From Sulfitobacter undariae (GTDB lineage: Bacteria; Pseudomonadota; Alphaproteobacteria; Rhodobacterales; Rhodobacteraceae), in assembly GCF_014196805.1 (NCBI RefSeq), contig NZ_JACIEI010000001.1:248001-312000 (forward strand): 64,000 nt of DNA. Reading direction: 5' to 3'. Position numbers and translations under genes: made by a program. Below the pieces are notes generated by a model. That model was not told the DNA's origin, ran no database searches, and saw nothing but the letters and a program-made list of their open reading frames with translations. This document shows, piece by piece, positions 38,079 to 47,396 of the stretch (positions are counted from its first letter, which is position 1; every line of letters begins with the position of its first letter).

Positions 38079-38843
38079 GTGACCAGCAGCCAACCTATTC
38101 GGTCCTATATGATCTGCACTGCTCCACGCAGTGGTAGTACGCTCTTGTGCAAATTGCTGGCAGCGACGCAAAGTGCTGGAAACCCTTGCTCGCATTTTCA
38201 TTCAACGTCGTTGGTCGATTGGATCGATGACTACGAGTTGGAAGGGGACCGTTTTGCTTCGGAACAAATGGCCTTACAGGCGATCTTGGATGCAGGGATA
38301 GAGCGGGGCAAAGGTGGCACAGATGTTTTTGGCCTCCGTATGCAGGGCGGTAGCTTTGATTTCTTCTTGCAGCAGTTGGGCATCCTTTTTCCCGAGTGCC
38401 TCAACGATGTCGACCGAATTGAGGCGGCATTCGGCCCTATATTATACATCCATCTCTCACGCCCCGACAGATTGGGGCAGGCTATTTCGCGTGTTCTGGC
38501 AGAACAGACTGGCCTCTGGCATCGACATTCAGACGGATCAGAGATGGAGCGCCTCGCGCCTCCGAAGGAACCACGATTTGATGCAAGGGCTATCGAGCGC
38601 CATATCGCCGAGGCCATAGCACATGATGACGCATGGGAGCAGTGGTTTGCCCGCGAAGGGGTAGACCCGATACGCATAAGCTATGATGCTCTTTCAAAAG
38701 ACCCGAAAGCTGTGCTGGCGCAGTTGCTTTTCGCGTTAAATCTGGACCCAGCCCAAGCCCAGTATGTAGAACCGCCCACAGCAAAGCTCGCTGATGCCCT
38801 AAGTCTCAAGTGGCGTGGGCAGTATGAGAAGAGTCGTGACTAG
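38079..38843 (+). CDS. Stf0-type sulfotransferase
   Basis: A protein of 254 residues if it starts at GTG 38079. The 5'-phosphosulfate-binding loop TAPRSGSTLLCKLL is at residues 14-27, preceded by IRSYMIC; later PILYIHLSRPDRLGQAIS is the 3'-phosphate-binding block. Both are typical of the Stf0/trehalose-2-sulfotransferase family. The acceptor is unknown; marine Roseobacters use such enzymes on surface sugars or lipids. The frame is open upstream to 37920 through the tuf terminator, so the start is uncertain; AAGAG lies 10 bp upstream of the GTG. Confidence 0.8.
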   Translation: MTSSQPIRSYMICTAPRSGSTLLCKLLAATQSAGNPCSHFHSTSLVDWIDDYELEGDRFASEQMALQAILDAGIERGKGGTDVFGLRMQGGSFDFFLQQLGILFPECLNDVDRIEAAFGPILYIHLSRPDRLGQAISRVLAEQTGLWHRHSDGSEMERLAPPKEPRFDARAIERHIAEAIAHDDAWEQWFAREGVDPIRISYDALSKDPKAVLAQLLFALNLDPAQAQYVEPPTAKLADALSLKWRGQYEKSRD

Positions 38844-38978
38844 TTAATCGCAAATTCAAAAGCACTGCCGTTTGACGCGGTGACTAATGTGCCATTTTGC
38901 ATGCTAAGTAGGGCGAGATAACTGCCAATTTTGGCAGGCTCCTAAAATGGCGCCGATAGATACTACAACGGTTGATGT

Positions 38979-39006
38979 AAAAAAGGCCGCCTCAGATGAG
39001 GCGGCC
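38979..39006 (-). terminator. Intrinsic terminator of the desaturase gene
   Basis: GGCCGCCTC (38985-38993), loop AGAT, GAGGCGGCC (38998-39006) form a perfect 9-bp stem. On the minus strand it is followed by TTTTTTACATC. It lies 33 bp past the desaturase stop codon. Confidence 0.9.
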
Positions 39007-39039
39007 CTAATGTGAAACCGGAGAGGTTTTGAATTCTGC

Positions 39040-40077
39040 CTAGCCCACCGCAGCGACAGCTCTGGCCTCGCGGAACGACAGTAGGCGTTTGGATTTTTCA
39101 TCCCAAAGGTGCAAACGCGCGTTAACCAAGCTCTCGCGGATCGTCATGCGGTTGATGTCCGCTAGACCTGCGTGATCCTTTAGAACTTCTGGCAGACGAT
39201 AGAAGGGGATGCGGCTATAGAGGTGATGGATGTGGTGGATGCCGATGTTGGCGCTCAGCCACTGAAGCACGGAGGGCAGCACATAATGCGAGCTACCTTG
39301 CAGGGCGGCGTCGTGCAGATCCCAATTCTGGTCTTCTTCCCAATGTGTCGTCTCAAACTGGTGTTGTACGTAGAACAGCCAGACACCTGCCGTCGCGGCC
39401 AGCAAGGTGGAAGGCACAAAGATCAAGAGTATTGGCATCAGCCCACCAAAGTACCACATGACCGCAAGCGCCACCAAAATAGCTGCATTGGTGCACATGG
39501 CGCTGATCCAGTATCTGGCATGTTCCATAAGCCCCAGCGGCAAACGGTTTTGCAGGAAAAACAGATAGCCGGGACCGAACCCGAACAGCACGATTGGATG
39601 GCGGTACACGCGGTAGACCAGTTTCTTGAAGCGACTCAATTTCTGATACTCGGCAACGGTTAGCGTGTCGATGTCGCCAATACCGCGTCTGCCCAAGTTG
39701 CCAGCAGAACTGTGGTGGATGGAATGTGAGCGGCGCCAAACGTCATAAGGTGTGAGGGTAAGCACGCCCAGAAAGCGGCCAACCCAATCACTGAGCGTCC
39801 GGTCGTTGAAAAACGAATTATGCCCGCAGTCATGTTGAATCGCGAAAAGGCGCAACAGGAAGGCTGCGTTACACAGCGAAATAGCCAAAGTGAGCCATAC
39901 GCTGATGGAGAGTGACCACCATGCCAGTGCCCAAAGGCCAATGAAGGGGCCAACAGTTACTGCCAGCTCGAAAAGGCTGCGCCATGTGTTCGGCTCGCGG
40001 TACTGCGCGAGGACTTTCACCCAATCGCGGGCTCTTGTCGGGGCGTTGGTTTCTGCTGTGCTTGAATCTTTGGTCAT
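39040..40077 (-). CDS. Membrane fatty acid desaturase
   Basis: A 345-residue di-iron membrane desaturase (FA_desaturase fold). The three histidine boxes are HDCGH at 82-86, HSIHH at 118-122 and HHIHH at 281-285, with helices before and between them (about 40-80, 165-240). The spacing and HHIHH box match acyl-lipid desaturases that act on membrane phospholipid chains. I chose ATG 40077; an in-frame TTG at 40104 is less likely. The gene is alone between tuf/sulfotransferase and the S10 operon and ends at a strong terminator. Confidence 0.9.
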   Translation of the reverse strand: MTKDSSTAETNAPTRARDWVKVLAQYREPNTWRSLFELAVTVGPFIGLWALAWWSLSISVWLTLAISLCNAAFLLRLFAIQHDCGHNSFFNDRTLSDWVGRFLGVLTLTPYDVWRRSHSIHHSSAGNLGRRGIGDIDTLTVAEYQKLSRFKKLVYRVYRHPIVLFGFGPGYLFFLQNRLPLGLMEHARYWISAMCTNAAILVALAVMWYFGGLMPILLIFVPSTLLAATAGVWLFYVQHQFETTHWEEDQNWDLHDAALQGSSHYVLPSVLQWLSANIGIHHIHHLYSRIPFYRLPEVLKDHAGLADINRMTIRESLVNARLHLWDEKSKRLLSFREARAVAAVG

Positions 40078-40502
40078 ATGCCTGCTTCTTTTGATCTTTG
40101 GCAACTTGATAAACCAATGCGCTGAGCAAACAACTTATAAAGACGCTAAAAGTGTTAACAAATTGCTAAGTCGCGGCAATTGTCGTCAATTTTGTCGTGC
40201 GGTTGCGCTGTTTTCTGTTATGTTTAGGGCGTTGCCTTGCTCACTTCCGTCTTTCGGTCGGAAAACAGGGGCTTATTGCCGCAGGTTGCCGCCAGTGGTT
40301 CAGATGCTGCCGAACGCGCCGGCTCCTTATGAAATAAGCCCATTTCCCTCTTGTCAGCCAATGCGACTCCCCCTATACGGCCCCTACACATCGGGGTGTG
40401 CCATTGGCGCGCCCCGTTTACGTTAGACTAAAGCGCGAAGAGGGGGCACGATGAGCGTGCGTCCTCCAATCCGTCTCCATCCCAGATCAAGGGATTTGTA
40501 TT
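40078..40502. other. Divergent region between the desaturase gene and rpsJ, with a leader hairpin
   Basis: This 425-bp gap has no supported gene. Just before rpsJ, GAGGGGGCACG (40440-40450) and CGTGCGTCCTC (40456-40466) form an 11-bp stem with one mismatch and one G-T pair, 36 bases before the start codon. It is probably part of the S10 leader. Upstream promoters for both genes must be in this region, but I could not fix their boxes. Confidence 0.55.
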
Positions 40503-40820
40503 ATGGCTGCTAGCCAAAACATCCGCATCCGTCTTAAGGCGTTTGATTATCGGGTGCTTGATGCTTCCACACAGGAAATCGTCAACACCGCCAAGCGCAC
40601 AGGCGCTTCTGTTCGCGGCCCCATTCCGCTGCCGAACAAAATCGAAAAATTCACCGTTTTGCGTGGTCCCCACGTAGACAAAAAATCCCGTGACCAGTTC
40701 GAGATCCGTACGCACAAGCGTATGCTGGATATCGTTGATCCGACTCCCCAGACCGTTGACGCGCTGATGAAGCTCGACCTCGCCGCTGGTGTGGACGTCG
40801 AGATCAAGCTGCAGTCATAA
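40503..40820 (+). CDS. rpsJ: 30S ribosomal protein S10
   Basis: S10 (105 residues) binds 16S rRNA in the 30S head and partners NusB in antitermination. Family blocks are [49 protein letters not shown] and [15 protein letters not shown] end ([11 protein letters not shown]). AAGGGA precedes the ATG. It is the first gene of the S10 block and follows a structured leader. Confidence 0.98.
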   Translation: MAASQNIRIRLKAFDYRVLDASTQEIVNTAKRTGASVRGPIPLPNKIEKFTVLRGPHVDKKSRDQFEIRTHKRMLDIVDPTPQTVDALMKLDLAAGVDVEIKLQS

Positions 40821-40838
40821 GCGTAGGAGGGTAATATT

Positions 40839-41690
40839 ATGTTGCGCTCAGGCGTTATTGCAAAAAAGATGGGCATGACCCGTCTGTTCATGGAAGACGG
40901 TAAGCAGATTCCTGTAACCGTTCTTCAGCTCGATAACCTTCAGGTTGTTGCACAGCGTACAATCGAACGGGACGGCTATGTAGCTGTTCAGCTCGGTGCA
41001 GGTACAGCAAAAGTGAAACGTACATCGCAAGCGATGCGCGGTCACTTTGCAGCAGCAAAGGTTGAACCAAAGCGTAAGGTTGTTGAATTCCGCGTTGACG
41101 CGGATGCGATGCTTCCAGTTGGCGAAGAAATTATCGCGGATCACTACTTTGCAGGTCAATACGTTGACGTTGCGGGTACTTCCATCGGTAAGGGCTTTCA
41201 GGGCGCCATGAAGCGTCACAACTTTGGCGGTCTGCGTGCGACACACGGTGTTTCCGTGTCTCACCGTTCACACGGCTCCACGGGCCAGTGTCAGGATCCA
41301 GGTAAAGTTTTCAAAGGCAAGAAAATGGCTGGTCACATGGGCTCCGCTCGCGTGACAACGCAGAACCTTGAGGTTGTTAAAACCGATACGGCGCGTGGCT
41401 TGATCATGGTCAAAGGCGCGGTTCCTGGTTCCAAAGGTGGCTGGGTGACTGTTAAGGATGCGGTTAAAAAACCGTTCCCTGACGCAGCAATCGTTCCTGG
41501 CGCTCTTGCATCCGCTGCACGTGAAGCCGCGAAAGCAGCCGAAGAAGCAGCCGCAGCCGCAGCAGCCGAGGCAGAAGCCGCAGCAGTAGAAGCTGCCGCA
41601 GCCGAGCAGGCCGCAATGGAAGCAGCAGAAAACGCAGAAGCTACGCCAGATGCTGTAGCCGAAGCAGAAAAGAAAGAAGGTGACGCATGA
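40839..41690 (+). CDS. rplC: 50S ribosomal protein L3 with an alanine/glutamate-rich C-terminal tail
   Basis: L3 (283 residues) is an early-binding 23S rRNA protein. The globular core includes [14 protein letters not shown] and [38 protein letters not shown], the loop that reaches the peptidyl transferase centre. The core ends near residue 225; about 58 further residues are almost only Ala, Glu and Lys, an unusually long low-complexity tail predicted to be helical and probably solvent-exposed. It overlaps rplD by 4 bp. Confidence 0.97.
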   Translation: MLRSGVIAKKMGMTRLFMEDGKQIPVTVLQLDNLQVVAQRTIERDGYVAVQLGAGTAKVKRTSQAMRGHFAAAKVEPKRKVVEFRVDADAMLPVGEEIIADHYFAGQYVDVAGTSIGKGFQGAMKRHNFGGLRATHGVSVSHRSHGSTGQCQDPGKVFKGKKMAGHMGSARVTTQNLEVVKTDTARGLIMVKGAVPGSKGGWVTVKDAVKKPFPDAAIVPGALASAAREAAKAAEEAAAAAAAEAEAAAVEAAAAEQAAMEAAENAEATPDAVAEAEKKEGDA

Positions 41691-42304
41691 AACTAGATGT
41701 CATCAATCTCGAAGGCGCTTCCGCCGGATCGATCGACCTGGACGAGGCCCTGTTTGGTCTTGAGCCACGTGCCGACATCCTGCACCGTGTTGTGCGCTGG
41801 CAGCGTAACAACGCGCAGGCCGGTACTCACAAGGTCAAGACGCGTCGTGAAGTCAGCTATTCCACCAAAAAGATCTATCGCCAAAAAGGCACCGGTGGCG
41901 CACGCCACGGCGCTCGCTCGGCACCGATCTTTCGTGGGGGCGGTATCTACAAGGGTCCTACACCCCGTAGCCACGGCCACGAACTGACTAAGAAGTTCCG
42001 TAAATTGGGTCTGCGCATGGCGCTCTCCGCAAAGGCAAAAGCCGGCGCGTTGGTCATCATCGACGATGCAGCATCCAACGGTAAAACATCTGCTCTGGCC
42101 AAACAGGTTAAATCCTTGGGTTGGAAGCGGGCGTTGATCATTGACGGTGCATCCGTGAATGAGAACTTCCTGCAAGCCGCGCGCAACATTGAAGGTTTGG
42201 ACATCCTGCCAACAATGGGCGCTAACGTATATGATATCCTGAAGCGTGACACACTCGTGATCACAAAAGCAGGCATCGAAGCACTGGAGGCCCGTTTGAA
42301 ATGA
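41687..42304 (+). CDS. rplD: 50S ribosomal protein L4
   Basis: L4 (205 residues) has the loop that reaches into the exit tunnel ([36 protein letters not shown]) and the globular part with GAVLVIIDD-like [14 protein letters not shown]. In E. coli, L4 represses the S10 operon by binding its leader; whether that holds here is not known. It overlaps rplC and rplW by 4 bp each. Confidence 0.97.
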   Translation: MKLDVINLEGASAGSIDLDEALFGLEPRADILHRVVRWQRNNAQAGTHKVKTRREVSYSTKKIYRQKGTGGARHGARSAPIFRGGGIYKGPTPRSHGHELTKKFRKLGLRMALSAKAKAGALVIIDDAASNGKTSALAKQVKSLGWKRALIIDGASVNENFLQAARNIEGLDILPTMGANVYDILKRDTLVITKAGIEALEARLK

Positions 42305-42597
42305 GCGCGAAACCAGAACATTACGACGTGATTCGCAAGCCAATCATCACCGAAAAAGCAACAATGGCTTCCGAGCAAAACGCTGTTGTTTTTGAAGTAG
42401 CGATCGACAGCAATAAGCCAATGATCAAAGAAGCTGTTGAAGCTCTCTTTGGTGTCAAAGTGAAGGCCGTGAACACGTCCATCACCAAAGGCAAAGTAAA
42501 GCGCTTCCGCGGTCAGCTGGGCACACGTAAAGACGTGAAAAAAGCCTATGTGACGCTGGAAGAAGGCAACACGATCGACGTATCCACCGGTCTCTAA
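42301..42597 (+). CDS. rplW: 50S ribosomal protein L23
   Basis: L23 (98 residues) lies at the exit tunnel and docks trigger factor and SRP. Family features are [27 protein letters not shown] and [33 protein letters not shown]. It is normally followed directly by rplB; here a terminator and two extra genes intervene. Confidence 0.97.
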   Translation: MSAKPEHYDVIRKPIITEKATMASEQNAVVFEVAIDSNKPMIKEAVEALFGVKVKAVNTSITKGKVKRFRGQLGTRKDVKKAYVTLEEGNTIDVSTGL

Positions 42598-42618
42598 GTC
42601 CGGCGCAGACTAGGGGAG

Positions 42619-42649
42619 GGGCCTTCGCAGCAATGCGGAGGCCCTTTTC
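42619..42649 (+). terminator. Intrinsic terminator after rplW
   Basis: GGGCCTTCGCA (42619-42629), loop GCAA, TGCGGAGGCCC (42634-42644), with one G-T pair, is followed by TTTTCGTTTG. It is 22 bp past the rplW stop and would separate rpsJ-rplW from the downstream genes. Confidence 0.88.
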
Positions 42650-42833
42650 GTTTGCGCAACACTTCGCTTATCCGTTTATAAAGCTTGCTATCAAAGCGGC
42701 TACAGGGCATGCATAGGGTGCGACGTTACTACATCTATCGGAATCACTGCTCCTTACGGCTCAGTCTGACGATCTTTCGATGACTTAGCCGACCTGCCGC
42801 ATTCTGCGGGCAGACTATAAAAGGAATACACTG

Positions 42834-43040
42834 ATGGCCAATGGCACAGTAAAATGGTTCAACTCCACAAAAGGCTTCGGCTTTATCGCTCCTGAAGGCG
42901 GCGCAAAAGACGTGTTCGTACACATCTCCGCCGTTGAGCGCGCAGGCCTCACAGGTTTGGCCGATGATCAGAAAGTTACTTTCGACATCGAAGCCGGCCG
43001 CGACGGCCGCGAATCTGCGACAAACATCGCACTGGCATAA
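42834..43040 (+). CDS. Cold-shock protein (CspA family)
   Basis: A 68-residue single cold-shock domain. RNP1 (KGFGFIAPE) and RNP2 (VFVHISA) are both present, with the N-terminal MANGTVKWFNSTKGF. Such proteins melt RNA secondary structure and act as transcription antiterminators. It lies between rplW and rplB with a 236-bp upstream region, long enough to hold a promoter and a thermosensitive 5' leader. Its presence amid terminators in a ribosomal operon is suggestive but not proof of control. Confidence 0.95.
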   Translation: MANGTVKWFNSTKGFGFIAPEGGAKDVFVHISAVERAGLTGLADDQKVTFDIEAGRDGRESATNIALA

Positions 43041-43084
43041 GCCGGTTCGGCCCTGTGAGGGGTTGAGATTTTAGAGAATATTGA

Positions 43085-43116
43085 AGGGCGTAGCTGTGAT
43101 GGCTGCGCTCTTTTTT
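43085..43116 (+). terminator. Intrinsic terminator of the cold-shock gene
   Basis: AGGGCGTAGC (43085-43094) and GCTGCGCTCT (43102-43111) pair through ten bases, two of them G-T, followed by TTTTTCG. It lies 45 bp past the cold-shock gene stop. Confidence 0.75.
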
Positions 43117-43335
43117 CGTTTGGGAATGTGGTGAGCGCGTTGGTGGCGCAGCAACATATGATGCTGATGCTCAGAGCGGCGGGGTTTTGCATTTAGTTCC
43201 ACCATAGCGTGTGTCAATTTTGCAAGCTATACAGGTTTAAAAGTAACTGGCGGATTTCCGCTTGATTAGGTTGGCGTGGGCTGAGCTAAATGATGGGATT
43301 AATTTAGCATGATTCCATATATTTAGGAGGGACGC

Positions 43336-43938
43336 GTGCATTTTGAACAAATTTTTTTAGATGGCTTACGCGCTGCACATTTGATTTTCTTCGCTGCCGG
43401 TATGGGTGCGGCACTCTACCATGAGTATTTAACAGCTCGTAGTTTTCGGGGGGAAATTTCTGAACAAGATATTTGCGGAATAGAAATGCTGCATCGTTGG
43501 ATCGTTTTGGCATTCTCTGGGCTATGGCTCACTGGGATTGGGCTTATTTACGTAAGAACAGCATTTGATTTATCGCAATTTTCGCCAAAGTTGTGGGTTA
43601 AGGTTGGCATCATGTTGATCATGACATTGAATGCGTTGATGATTAGCCGTTGTGTTTTGCCCATATTGAAAAACAACATTGGTAAAGCGATGAGTAGCCT
43701 TCCCGCCCTGCAGCTCTTCACAATGACGCAGCTAGCGGCAGTTTCGATGTTTTGCTGGAGCTCGGGAATGGTGCTTGGGTCTAGCCAATACCTAAAGACA
43801 GCCGCCTGGAATGTCTTGTCGCCGCTGGTCGTAGGTTGGTTTGTAACTGTTACCCTTGTTGCCCTCGTGGTTGTTATGGCCTTGCGTGAGAAGGGCAGTG
43901 GCGATGTGGCGTTATCTACAAATCAGCAAGAACGCTGA
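43336..43938 (+). CDS. Small polytopic membrane protein of unknown family
   Basis: A 200-residue protein starting at GTG 43336 with a strong AGGAGG ribosome site six bases upstream. Four to five membrane helices are predicted, about 8-30, 52-74, 88-108, 125-150 and 160-182. Conserved-looking polar residues inside or next to helices are H15, H29 (ALYHEYL) and H52 (MLHRWIV), which could bind heme or metal. I do not recognise the family. It stands between the cold-shock gene and rplB, transcribed with the ribosomal genes. Confidence 0.75.
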   Translation: MHFEQIFLDGLRAAHLIFFAAGMGAALYHEYLTARSFRGEISEQDICGIEMLHRWIVLAFSGLWLTGIGLIYVRTAFDLSQFSPKLWVKVGIMLIMTLNALMISRCVLPILKNNIGKAMSSLPALQLFTMTQLAAVSMFCWSSGMVLGSSQYLKTAAWNVLSPLVVGWFVTVTLVALVVVMALREKGSGDVALSTNQQER

Positions 43939-44010
43939 GCAACTATCTTATTATATAGGCTGGGTCCTTGACCCCATCCGCACCACACCCTAAAGACACC
44001 TATCGACACA

Positions 44011-44111
44011 GCCCCAGATTCGTCTGGGGCTTCGTCTTTGTGCACGGGTCAATCTCGTGCATGCCTACTGGGACCTTCGGGGCCCTCTAACCACAGCGGA
44101 CCTACGGGGCC
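44011..44111 (+). promoter_or_regulatory. Structured leader of rplB
   Basis: Three elements lie before rplB: a perfect 8-bp hairpin with a TTCG loop (GCCCCAGA 44011-44018, TCTGGGGC 44023-44030) followed by a broken T-tract; a 6-bp hairpin (TGCACG 44041, CGTGCA to 44061); and a direct repeat GGACCT(T/A)CGGGGCC at 44071-44084 and 44098-44111, 13 of 14 bases identical. The first may terminate the upstream transcript; together they look like a leader that could fold in alternative ways. Confidence 0.55.
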
Positions 44112-44139
44112 GCATACAAGCAAACGGAAGACAGAGAAC

Positions 44140-44982
44140 ATGGCACTCAAGTCGTACAAACCGACGACGCCAGGCCAGCGTGGGCTGGTACTGATCGACC
44201 GTTCGGAGCTTTGGAAAGGCCGCCCAGTAAAGGCCCTCACTGAGGGACTTCACAAGCATGGCGGACGGAACAACACCGGACGGATCACAATGCGTCGCAA
44301 AGGTGGTGGTGCAAAGCGCCTCTACCGTATCGTAGATTTCAAACGCAACAAACTGGACGTCACCGCGACGATCATGCGTATTGAATATGACCCTAACCGG
44401 ACTGCGTTTATCGCGCTGGTTAAATACGAAGATGGTGAGCAGGCCTATATCCTCGCGCCTCAGCGTATCGCAATCGGTGACCAAGTCGTGGCATCCGCCA
44501 AGGCCGACATCAAACCCGGTAACGCAATGCCTTTCTCCGGCATGCCAATCGGTACAATCATTCACAACATCGAGATGAAGCCAGGCAAAGGCGGTCAGAT
44601 CGCCCGTGCAGCCGGTACTTACGCCCAATTCGTTGGTCGTGATGGTGGCTACGCACAGATTCGTCTGTCATCCGGTGAATTGCGTCTTGTCCGTCAGGAA
44701 TGCATGGCCACCGTCGGTGCCGTGTCCAACCCTGACAACTCCAACCAGAACTACGGTAAAGCGGGCCGCATGCGTCACAAGGGCGTTCGCCCAAGTGTTC
44801 GTGGTGTCGTTATGAACCCGATCGATCACCCGCATGGTGGTGGTGAAGGTCGTACGTCTGGTGGTCGTCATCCGGTTACTCCATGGGGTAAACCAACTAA
44901 GGGTGCCAAGACACGTAACAAGAAAAAAGCGTCAAGTGCTCTGATCATCAGATCGCGCCACGCCAAGAAGAAGGGGCGTTAA
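44140..44982 (+). CDS. rplB: 50S ribosomal protein L2
   Basis: L2 (280 residues) is essential for subunit association and the peptidyl transferase region. Family segments are [35 protein letters not shown] and [33 protein letters not shown] 44140 was chosen because it gives the canonical MALKSYKP; the frame extends upstream only into the leader. It starts a second ribosomal block that runs rplB-rpsS-rplV-rpsC-rplP. Confidence 0.98.
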   Translation: MALKSYKPTTPGQRGLVLIDRSELWKGRPVKALTEGLHKHGGRNNTGRITMRRKGGGAKRLYRIVDFKRNKLDVTATIMRIEYDPNRTAFIALVKYEDGEQAYILAPQRIAIGDQVVASAKADIKPGNAMPFSGMPIGTIIHNIEMKPGKGGQIARAAGTYAQFVGRDGGYAQIRLSSGELRLVRQECMATVGAVSNPDNSNQNYGKAGRMRHKGVRPSVRGVVMNPIDHPHGGGEGRTSGGRHPVTPWGKPTKGAKTRNKKKASSALIIRSRHAKKKGR

Positions 44983-44984
44983 TT

Positions 44985-45263
44985 ATGTCTCGTTCAGTAT
45001 GGAAAGGTCCTTTTGTTGACTCTTATGTCCTCAAAAAGGCCGAAGCCTCCCGCGAGAGCGGTCGTAACGAAGTGATCAAGATCTGGTCGCGTCGTTCCAC
45101 GATCCTGCCGCAGTTTGTTGGCCTGACGTTTGGCGTCTATAACGGTCACAAACACATCCCTGTAAACGTCACAGAAGACATGATTGGTCAGAAGTTTGGT
45201 GAGTTCTCACCAACGCGGACCTATTACGGTCACGCAGCTGACAAAAAAGCGAAGCGGAAATAA
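44985..45263 (+). CDS. rpsS: 30S ribosomal protein S19
   Basis: S19 (92 residues) in the 30S head contacts S13. Features are [47 protein letters not shown] and the basic end DKKAKRK. It begins 2 bp after rplB. Confidence 0.98.
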   Translation: MSRSVWKGPFVDSYVLKKAEASRESGRNEVIKIWSRRSTILPQFVGLTFGVYNGHKHIPVNVTEDMIGQKFGEFSPTRTYYGHAADKKAKRK

Positions 45264-45266
45264 GCC

Positions 45267-45647
45267 ATGAGCAAGGATAAAAATCCCCGCCGCGTGGCCG
45301 ACAATGAAGCACGTGCAAAACTGCGCATGTTGAAAACGTCCCCGCAGAAACTGAACCTCGTTGCGGCAATGATCCGTGGCAAGAAAGTGGACAAGGCCCT
45401 GACGGACCTGACGTTCTCCAAAAAGCGTGTCGCTATCGACGTGAAGAAATGCCTTCAGTCCGCGATCGCCAATGGCGAAAACAACCACAATCTTGATGTG
45501 GACGAACTGGTCGTGGCAGAAGCCTATGTCGGCAAAAACATGACACTCAAGCGTGGTCGTCCACGTGCGCGTGGCCGTTTCGGCAAGATCATGAAGCCGT
45601 TTGCGGAAATCACAATCGTCGTGCGTCAGGTTGAGGAGCAAGCATAA
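45267..45647 (+). CDS. rplV: 50S ribosomal protein L22
   Basis: L22 (126 residues) lines the nascent-peptide tunnel. The beta-hairpin that carries macrolide-resistance sites is ...[17 protein letters not shown]. An N-terminal extension ([15 protein letters not shown]) precedes the usual [16 protein letters not shown] start, as in alphaproteobacteria. Its stop shares one base with the rpsC start. Confidence 0.97.
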   Translation: MSKDKNPRRVADNEARAKLRMLKTSPQKLNLVAAMIRGKKVDKALTDLTFSKKRVAIDVKKCLQSAIANGENNHNLDVDELVVAEAYVGKNMTLKRGRPRARGRFGKIMKPFAEITIVVRQVEEQA

Positions 45648-46354
45648 TGGGTAATAAAGTCAATCCAATCGGCATGCGCCTTCAGGTTAACCGTACGTGG
45701 GATAGCCGCTGGTATGCTGACACCAAAGACTTTGGTGACCTTCTTCTCGAAGACCTTGCGATCCGCAAGTTCATCAAAAAAGAATGCCATCAGGCGGGTA
45801 TCTCCCGTGTGATCATCGAACGTCCGCACAAAAAGTGCCGCGTTACGATCCACACAGCGCGCCCAGGTGTTATCATCGGCAAGAAAGGTGCAGACATCGA
45901 AGGTCTGCGCAAGAAGCTGGCGGCATTCACCGCGTCTGAATTGCACCTCAACATTGTTGAAGTTCGCAAGCCAGAGCTGGATGCAGCACTTGTTGGTGAA
46001 TCCATCGCACAACAGCTGGAACGTCGGGTTTCTTTCCGTCGCGCCATGAAACGTGCGGTACAGAACGCAATGCGTATGGGTGCCCTTGGTATCCGTGTGA
46101 ACCTTGCTGGCCGTCTTGGCGGTGCAGAAATCGCGCGTACCGAATGGTACCGTGAAGGTCGCGTTCCGCTCCACACACTGCGTGCTGACATCGACTATGC
46201 ACATGTTGAAGCAATGACTGCCTATGGCATCATCGGCATCAAGACGTGGATCTTCAAAGGCGAAATCATGGAACATGATCCAGCTGCCCGTGACCGTAAG
46301 GCACAAGAAATGCAAGACGGCCCAGCACCTCGTGGTGCCGGCGGTCGGCGTTAA
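45647..46354 (+). CDS. rpsC: 30S ribosomal protein S3
   Basis: S3 (235 residues) has the KH domain (about 60-110; [20 protein letters not shown]) and a helicase-like role at mRNA entry together with S4 and S5. It starts [22 protein letters not shown] and ends with the alphaproteobacterial R/G-rich tail RGAGGRR. Coupled to rplV by TAATG. Confidence 0.98.
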   Translation: MGNKVNPIGMRLQVNRTWDSRWYADTKDFGDLLLEDLAIRKFIKKECHQAGISRVIIERPHKKCRVTIHTARPGVIIGKKGADIEGLRKKLAAFTASELHLNIVEVRKPELDAALVGESIAQQLERRVSFRRAMKRAVQNAMRMGALGIRVNLAGRLGGAEIARTEWYREGRVPLHTLRADIDYAHVEAMTAYGIIGIKTWIFKGEIMEHDPAARDRKAQEMQDGPAPRGAGGRR

Positions 46355-46365
46355 GGAGTAGATAG

Positions 46366-46779
46366 ATGCTACAGCCAAAACGTACGAAATTCCGTAAGCA
46401 GTTCAAAGGCTCCATCAAGGGCCTTGCGAAGGGCGGGTCTGACCTGAACTTCGGCACTTACGGCCTCAAAGCAGTTGAGCCTGAGCGTGTAACAGCGCGT
46501 CAGATCGAAGCTGCACGTCGTGCCATGACGCGTCACATGAAGCGTCAAGGCCGTGTCTGGATCCGCATTTTCCCAGATGTACCCGTAACCTCCAAGCCCG
46601 TCGAAGTTCGTATGGGTAAAGGTAAAGGTTCCGTAGACTTCTGGGCCTGTAAAGTGAAACCAGGTCGCGTGATGTTTGAAATCGATGGCGTCAACGACGA
46701 CATCGCCCGTGAGGCCCTGCGCCTTGCTGCGATGAAGCTGCCGATCAAAACACGCGTGATTGTGCGCGAAGACTGGTAA
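46366..46779 (+). CDS. rplP: 50S ribosomal protein L16
   Basis: L16 (137 residues) is positioned at the A-site tRNA and organises 23S helices. Features are [15 protein letters not shown] and [25 protein letters not shown]. It is normally followed by rpmC; here a terminator and 4.1 kb of unrelated genes come first. Confidence 0.98.
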   Translation: MLQPKRTKFRKQFKGSIKGLAKGGSDLNFGTYGLKAVEPERVTARQIEAARRAMTRHMKRQGRVWIRIFPDVPVTSKPVEVRMGKGKGSVDFWACKVKPGRVMFEIDGVNDDIAREALRLAAMKLPIKTRVIVREDW

Positions 46780-46865
46780 AGGACGAAAACGCGTAAGCGT
46801 TTTCTATCCAGCCGGAGTTACGGCATTCGCGAGAAATGCCCGTTCCGGCACCGTCAAAGTAAAAG

Positions 46866-46902
46866 AGCCCCCGCTGTGCAAACAGCGGGGGCTTTCTTTT
46901 TG
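46866..46902 (+). terminator. Intrinsic terminator after rplP
   Basis: A perfect 12-bp stem (AGCCCCCGCTGT 46866-46877, ACAGCGGGGGCT 46882-46893) with a GCAA loop is followed by TTCTTTTTG. It is the strongest terminator in the window and marks the 5' edge of the inserted genes. Confidence 0.93.
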
Positions 46903-46954
46903 TCCATAAATCTAGAATATGCTCTGGGTAAAGTTGTCAAAATGGGGCGCGCAA

Positions 46955-47299
46955 ATGAGAGATTTTCTGAGATACGCTGCCACAGTGATACTTGCATTGG
47001 TCCCCACGTTAGCACTCGCTCAAGTGAATGCTACTGTTATGAATGACGACGGGCCTTTCGCCGAAGGGGTGCTGAGCGGCTACATCGTGCAACACCAAGG
47101 CCGCGTCATCTGCGAAAACCCCGTGGCGTGGGGGAAATACATCGCGTGTAGCGGCAAGGCGTCAAAACGGGTTTGGGTGGATACAAATGGCACTCTTGGC
47201 GCTTATGTCGTTGTGGACAAGAGCGGTAAAGAGCTTTGTACCAACCCTTCCGTTTCTATTCAATTTCGTGGTCCCAAAAGCTACATCATCTGCGACTAA
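46955..47299 (+). CDS. Small secreted protein of unknown function
   Basis: A 114-residue protein with a clear signal peptide (MRDFLRYAATVILALVPTLALAQ, cleavage after ALA). The mature part of about 92 residues has four cysteines (VICENP, IACSGK, ELCTNP, YIICD) that could form two disulfides. I recognise no family. ATG 46955 follows GGGGCG; an ATG 36 bp upstream would spoil the signal peptide. It is the first gene after the rplP terminator, on the same strand. Confidence 0.7.
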   Translation: MRDFLRYAATVILALVPTLALAQVNATVMNDDGPFAEGVLSGYIVQHQGRVICENPVAWGKYIACSGKASKRVWVDTNGTLGAYVVVDKSGKELCTNPSVSIQFRGPKSYIICD

Positions 47300-47396
47300 G
47301 CAGGTCGCGGATGTGACCCGTGAAGCCCCAAGTTGTTGAATGCTGTTGGGGATACTGAACAAGTCCAACCCAACCCCACTACAGGCCGATCACCTC

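Noticed and set aside
39890-40426. A plus-strand frame crossing from the desaturase into the gap before rpsJ
   Set aside because: Most of it is antisense to the desaturase, and the part in the gap has no start, ribosome site or family similarity.
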